Positions 40,045 through 41,562 of a stretch of 41,562 bases of DNA are shown here, piece after piece. Below the pieces are notes generated by a model. The model saw nothing but the letters and a program-made list of their open reading frames with translations. It did not search any database and was not told the origin of the DNA. Location of the stretch: contig UQRW01000015.1 of the NCBI GenBank assembly GCA_900543515.1, positions 1 through 41,562 on the forward strand. The letters run 5' to 3'. The stretch comes from an uncultured Collinsella sp. Lineage in GTDB: Bacteria; Actinomycetota; Coriobacteriia; Coriobacteriales; Coriobacteriaceae. Numbering within the stretch: the stretch's first letter is position 1; each line of letters starts with the position of its first letter. The translations under genes were made by a program, and so were the position numbers.

Positions 40045-40860
40045 ATGTTGTTGTGTCCCGTTTGCCATGAGCCACTGGTGGATAACGAGCGCGGTGCTGC
40101 ATGTGCGGGCGGACACCGGTTTGACCGTGCGCGCGAGGGCTATCTATATCTCCTGCGCTCGTCCAAGAGCGGTGACTCCATGGGCGATCCCAAGTCGCAG
40201 GCCCGCAGCCGTCGTGACTTTCTGAACCGTGGATACTACGCGCCGTTGCGCGATGCGATGGTTGAGCTGGCGCGCAAGCAGATGCCTGGGCGCGCCGCGT
40301 CTACGAATGGCCCCATGACGCTGCTCGATATTTGCTGTGGCGAGGGCTACTACACCAGCGCCATGGGCGCGGTGCCGGGCGTGGATGCTTACGGGTTCGA
40401 CCTGGGCAAAGAGATGGTGCGTCTGGCCGCCAAGCGCGGCGATGCGACCTATTTTGTGGCCAACATGAAGGATATCCCCGTGGCCGATGGCGCCTTCGAT
40501 ATGGTGACCGAGCTCTTTGCTCCCTTTAACGAGCGCGAGTTTGCCCGCGTGCTGGCGCCCGAGGGCTCGCTCTACACCGTCGTGCCAGGTGCACGTCATC
40601 TGTTTGGGCTCAAGGAGGTGCTCTACGACACGCCGTACCTTAACGACGAGAAGCTGCCGAAGACAACCGAGCTCGAGTTGGTCGGCACGCAGCGGGTGTC
40701 TGCGAATATTACGCTTCAGACCCAGGCCGACATCGAGGCAGTGTTCCAGATGACGCCGTACTACTACCGCACACGACCTGCCGATAAAGAGCGCCTGGCA
40801 AACCTGGACACGCTCCAGACCGATATCGACTTCATCATCGCCGAGTACCGCCACAGCTAA
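40045..40860 (+). CDS. rlmA: 23S rRNA (guanine-N1)-methyltransferase, RlmA family
   Basis: 271 aa. N-terminal zinc finger CPVC...C..GH (residues 4-24: LLCPVCHEPL, ACAGGHRFDRAREGYLYLL) and a class I SAM domain with LLDICCGEGYYTSAM as the SAM loop, DLGKEMVRLA and VADGAFDMVTELFAPF. This matches RlmA(I)/(II), which methylate G745 or G748 of 23S rRNA; the RlmA(II) (TlrB) form adds resistance to some macrolides, but which site is used cannot be told here. AAGGAG precedes the ATG. Confidence 0.88.
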   Translation: MLLCPVCHEPLVDNERGAACAGGHRFDRAREGYLYLLRSSKSGDSMGDPKSQARSRRDFLNRGYYAPLRDAMVELARKQMPGRAASTNGPMTLLDICCGEGYYTSAMGAVPGVDAYGFDLGKEMVRLAAKRGDATYFVANMKDIPVADGAFDMVTELFAPFNEREFARVLAPEGSLYTVVPGARHLFGLKEVLYDTPYLNDEKLPKTTELELVGTQRVSANITLQTQADIEAVFQMTPYYYRTRPADKERLANLDTLQTDIDFIIAEYRHS

Positions 40861-40861
40861 C

Positions 40862-40898
40862 AACCTACCAAAAAGGGACAGGTTTATTTTGGTAGGTT
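40862..40898. terminator. Hairpin just after rlmA
   Basis: AACCTACCAAAA (40862-40873) and TTTTGGTAGGTT (40887-40898), a perfect 12-bp inverted repeat one base after the stop, followed by TT. Confidence 0.55.
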
Positions 40899-40914
40899 TT
40901 ATCTGGACAAACGC

Positions 40915-40952
40915 AAAGGGCCGACCGCGGAGATGCGCGATCGGCCCTTTTT
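40915..40952. terminator. Rho-independent terminator between rlmA and the small membrane gene
   Basis: Stem 40915-40929 with 40936-40950 (15 bp, one mismatch), GC-rich, followed by a T-run on the plus strand. Placed between convergent genes. Confidence 0.8.
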
Positions 40953-40988
40953 GGTTGCTTGGCTGTAGAGGTTATGAGAAGCGAGCGC

Positions 40989-41390
40989 TTACAGGCGGTC
41001 CTTGTTCTCGGCCTTGACGGCGTGCGCCTGCTGAATAAAGAACAGGTCGTAGACCACGATGACAAAGGCGACGATATTGACGGAGCTGCCGCCGAGTGCG
41101 GGAAGCGTGAGCACGGCTTGGAGGAGCGTGGCTGCCGCGGCAACGATACCGAGCTTAAATGCGCCGTCTACCTGCGAAGGCTTGTTGGCGCCCTTGATGC
41201 CCGCAACACCTGCGGCAAGATCGACAACGCCCTTGGCGACAAGCACGACCGCGGCGAGTATGGCGTTCGATCCGTAGGTGGACTCGAGCTTGCCGGTCGC
41301 GATGCCGGCGATTCCAATGACGAGACTGGCGATGCCCAGAACAAAATAAATCAGGGCAAGGATTTTGAGTGTCTTGCGAGCGGCGCTCAT
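40989..41390 (-). CDS. Small four-TM membrane protein, function unknown
   Basis: 133 aa from ATG 41390, with AAAGGA 7 bases upstream; an in-frame start at 41483 would place the -10 box inside the gene. Four hydrophobic segments (ILALIYFVLGIASLVIGIAGIAT; AILAAVVLVAKGVVDLAAGVAGI; LGIVAAAATLLQAVLTLPAL; VNIVAFVIVVYDLFFIQQA) with short loops and a charged tail. No motif or catalytic residue recognised; a family of such proteins seems common in Coriobacteriia, but that is from memory and not checked. Confidence 0.75.
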   Translation of the reverse strand: MSAARKTLKILALIYFVLGIASLVIGIAGIATGKLESTYGSNAILAAVVLVAKGVVDLAAGVAGIKGANKPSQVDGAFKLGIVAAAATLLQAVLTLPALGGSSVNIVAFVIVVYDLFFIQQAHAVKAENKDRL

Positions 41391-41458
41391 AGCTGGTCCT
41401 TTCGATGCGGGCGCGGAGAATCTGTCGCACCCAGGTTGCGGCACATATCGTGAAGCAT

Positions 41459-41464
41459 ATTGTA
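41459..41464 (-). promoter_or_regulatory. -10 box TACAAT for the small membrane gene
   Basis: TACAAT on minus, 74 bases upstream of the ATG; no -35. Confidence 0.35.
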
Positions 41465-41546
41465 GTTCAACGAGGCGATGCATGCGTTTGAAAGCGTCTC
41501 TTGCCTGCCTTGATTATCAACTTTATCCGAACACCTCCCACATTCA

Positions 41547-41562
41547 TCCGCACATGTGCGGA
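41547..41562. repeat. Perfect 16-bp palindrome at the window edge
   Basis: TCCGCACATGTGCGGA, perfectly self-complementary. It may be part of a larger element or the operator of a gene beyond the window. Confidence 0.5.

Overview
The window looks like chromosomal DNA of a gut Coriobacteriia species, most likely a Collinsella. This is judged from the high GC content, the family mix (LAxTG-type anchored surface protein, MacB-type ABC ATPase-permease fusions over 1000 aa, EFR1-type ferredoxin-flavodoxin, CD1871A-type CxxC peptide, MalY, VUT) and the -10-only promoters of the form T/G-ACAAT. No rRNA, tRNA, phage, transposase or CRISPR array is visible. Genes are tightly packed; most long gaps are filled with palindromic repeats.

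Layout. 1-7342 (minus): a giant Tat-exported surface protein cut by the left edge, a LuxR-type regulator, and an OmpR-type response regulator/histidine kinase pair. 7432-9474 (plus, divergent): a three-gene redox module made of a small CxxC membrane peptide, a NapH-like polyferredoxin and a thioredoxin-fold lipoprotein. 9729-13990: a 1084-aa ABC ATPase-permease fusion and a tRNA-dihydrouridine synthase. 13991-15238: a repeat-rich segment holding a small ribbon-helix-helix-like antitoxin candidate, two copies of a compound palindromic element and a 230-bp element with 35-bp inverted ends. 15239-18569: glutaredoxin, XRE/zinc-ribbon/TipAS regulator, TrmO and a MalY-type C-S lyase.

18714-25168: two related sensory systems in convergent orientation. 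The left one, a solute-binding lipoprotein translationally coupled to a hybrid histidine kinase, carries two separate lesions: an in-frame TAG and a one-base deletion. The right one is intact and fuses two solute-binding domains, kinase and receiver into a single 934-aa protein. A pyridoxamine-oxidase-like gene lies between them. 25366-29494: two-TM K+ channel, LOG-family hydrolase, ClC chloride channel, EFR1 protein and an EamA transporter.

29945-31925 (minus): a YtrA-type GntR regulator-ABC ATPase-permease operon with a dyad operator. Between it and prfC (release factor 3) lies the most unusual non-coding structure: eight copies of a 14-bp motif in alternating orientation every 39-41 bp (32037-32332). 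34248-41390: VUT queuosine-precursor transporter with a candidate preQ1-like leader, a short-chain dehydrogenase, uracil-DNA glycosylase, EamA transporter with divergent LysR regulator, MATE exporter, RlmA rRNA methyltransferase and a small membrane protein.

All calls come from reading the sequence and recognising families; no database search was run.
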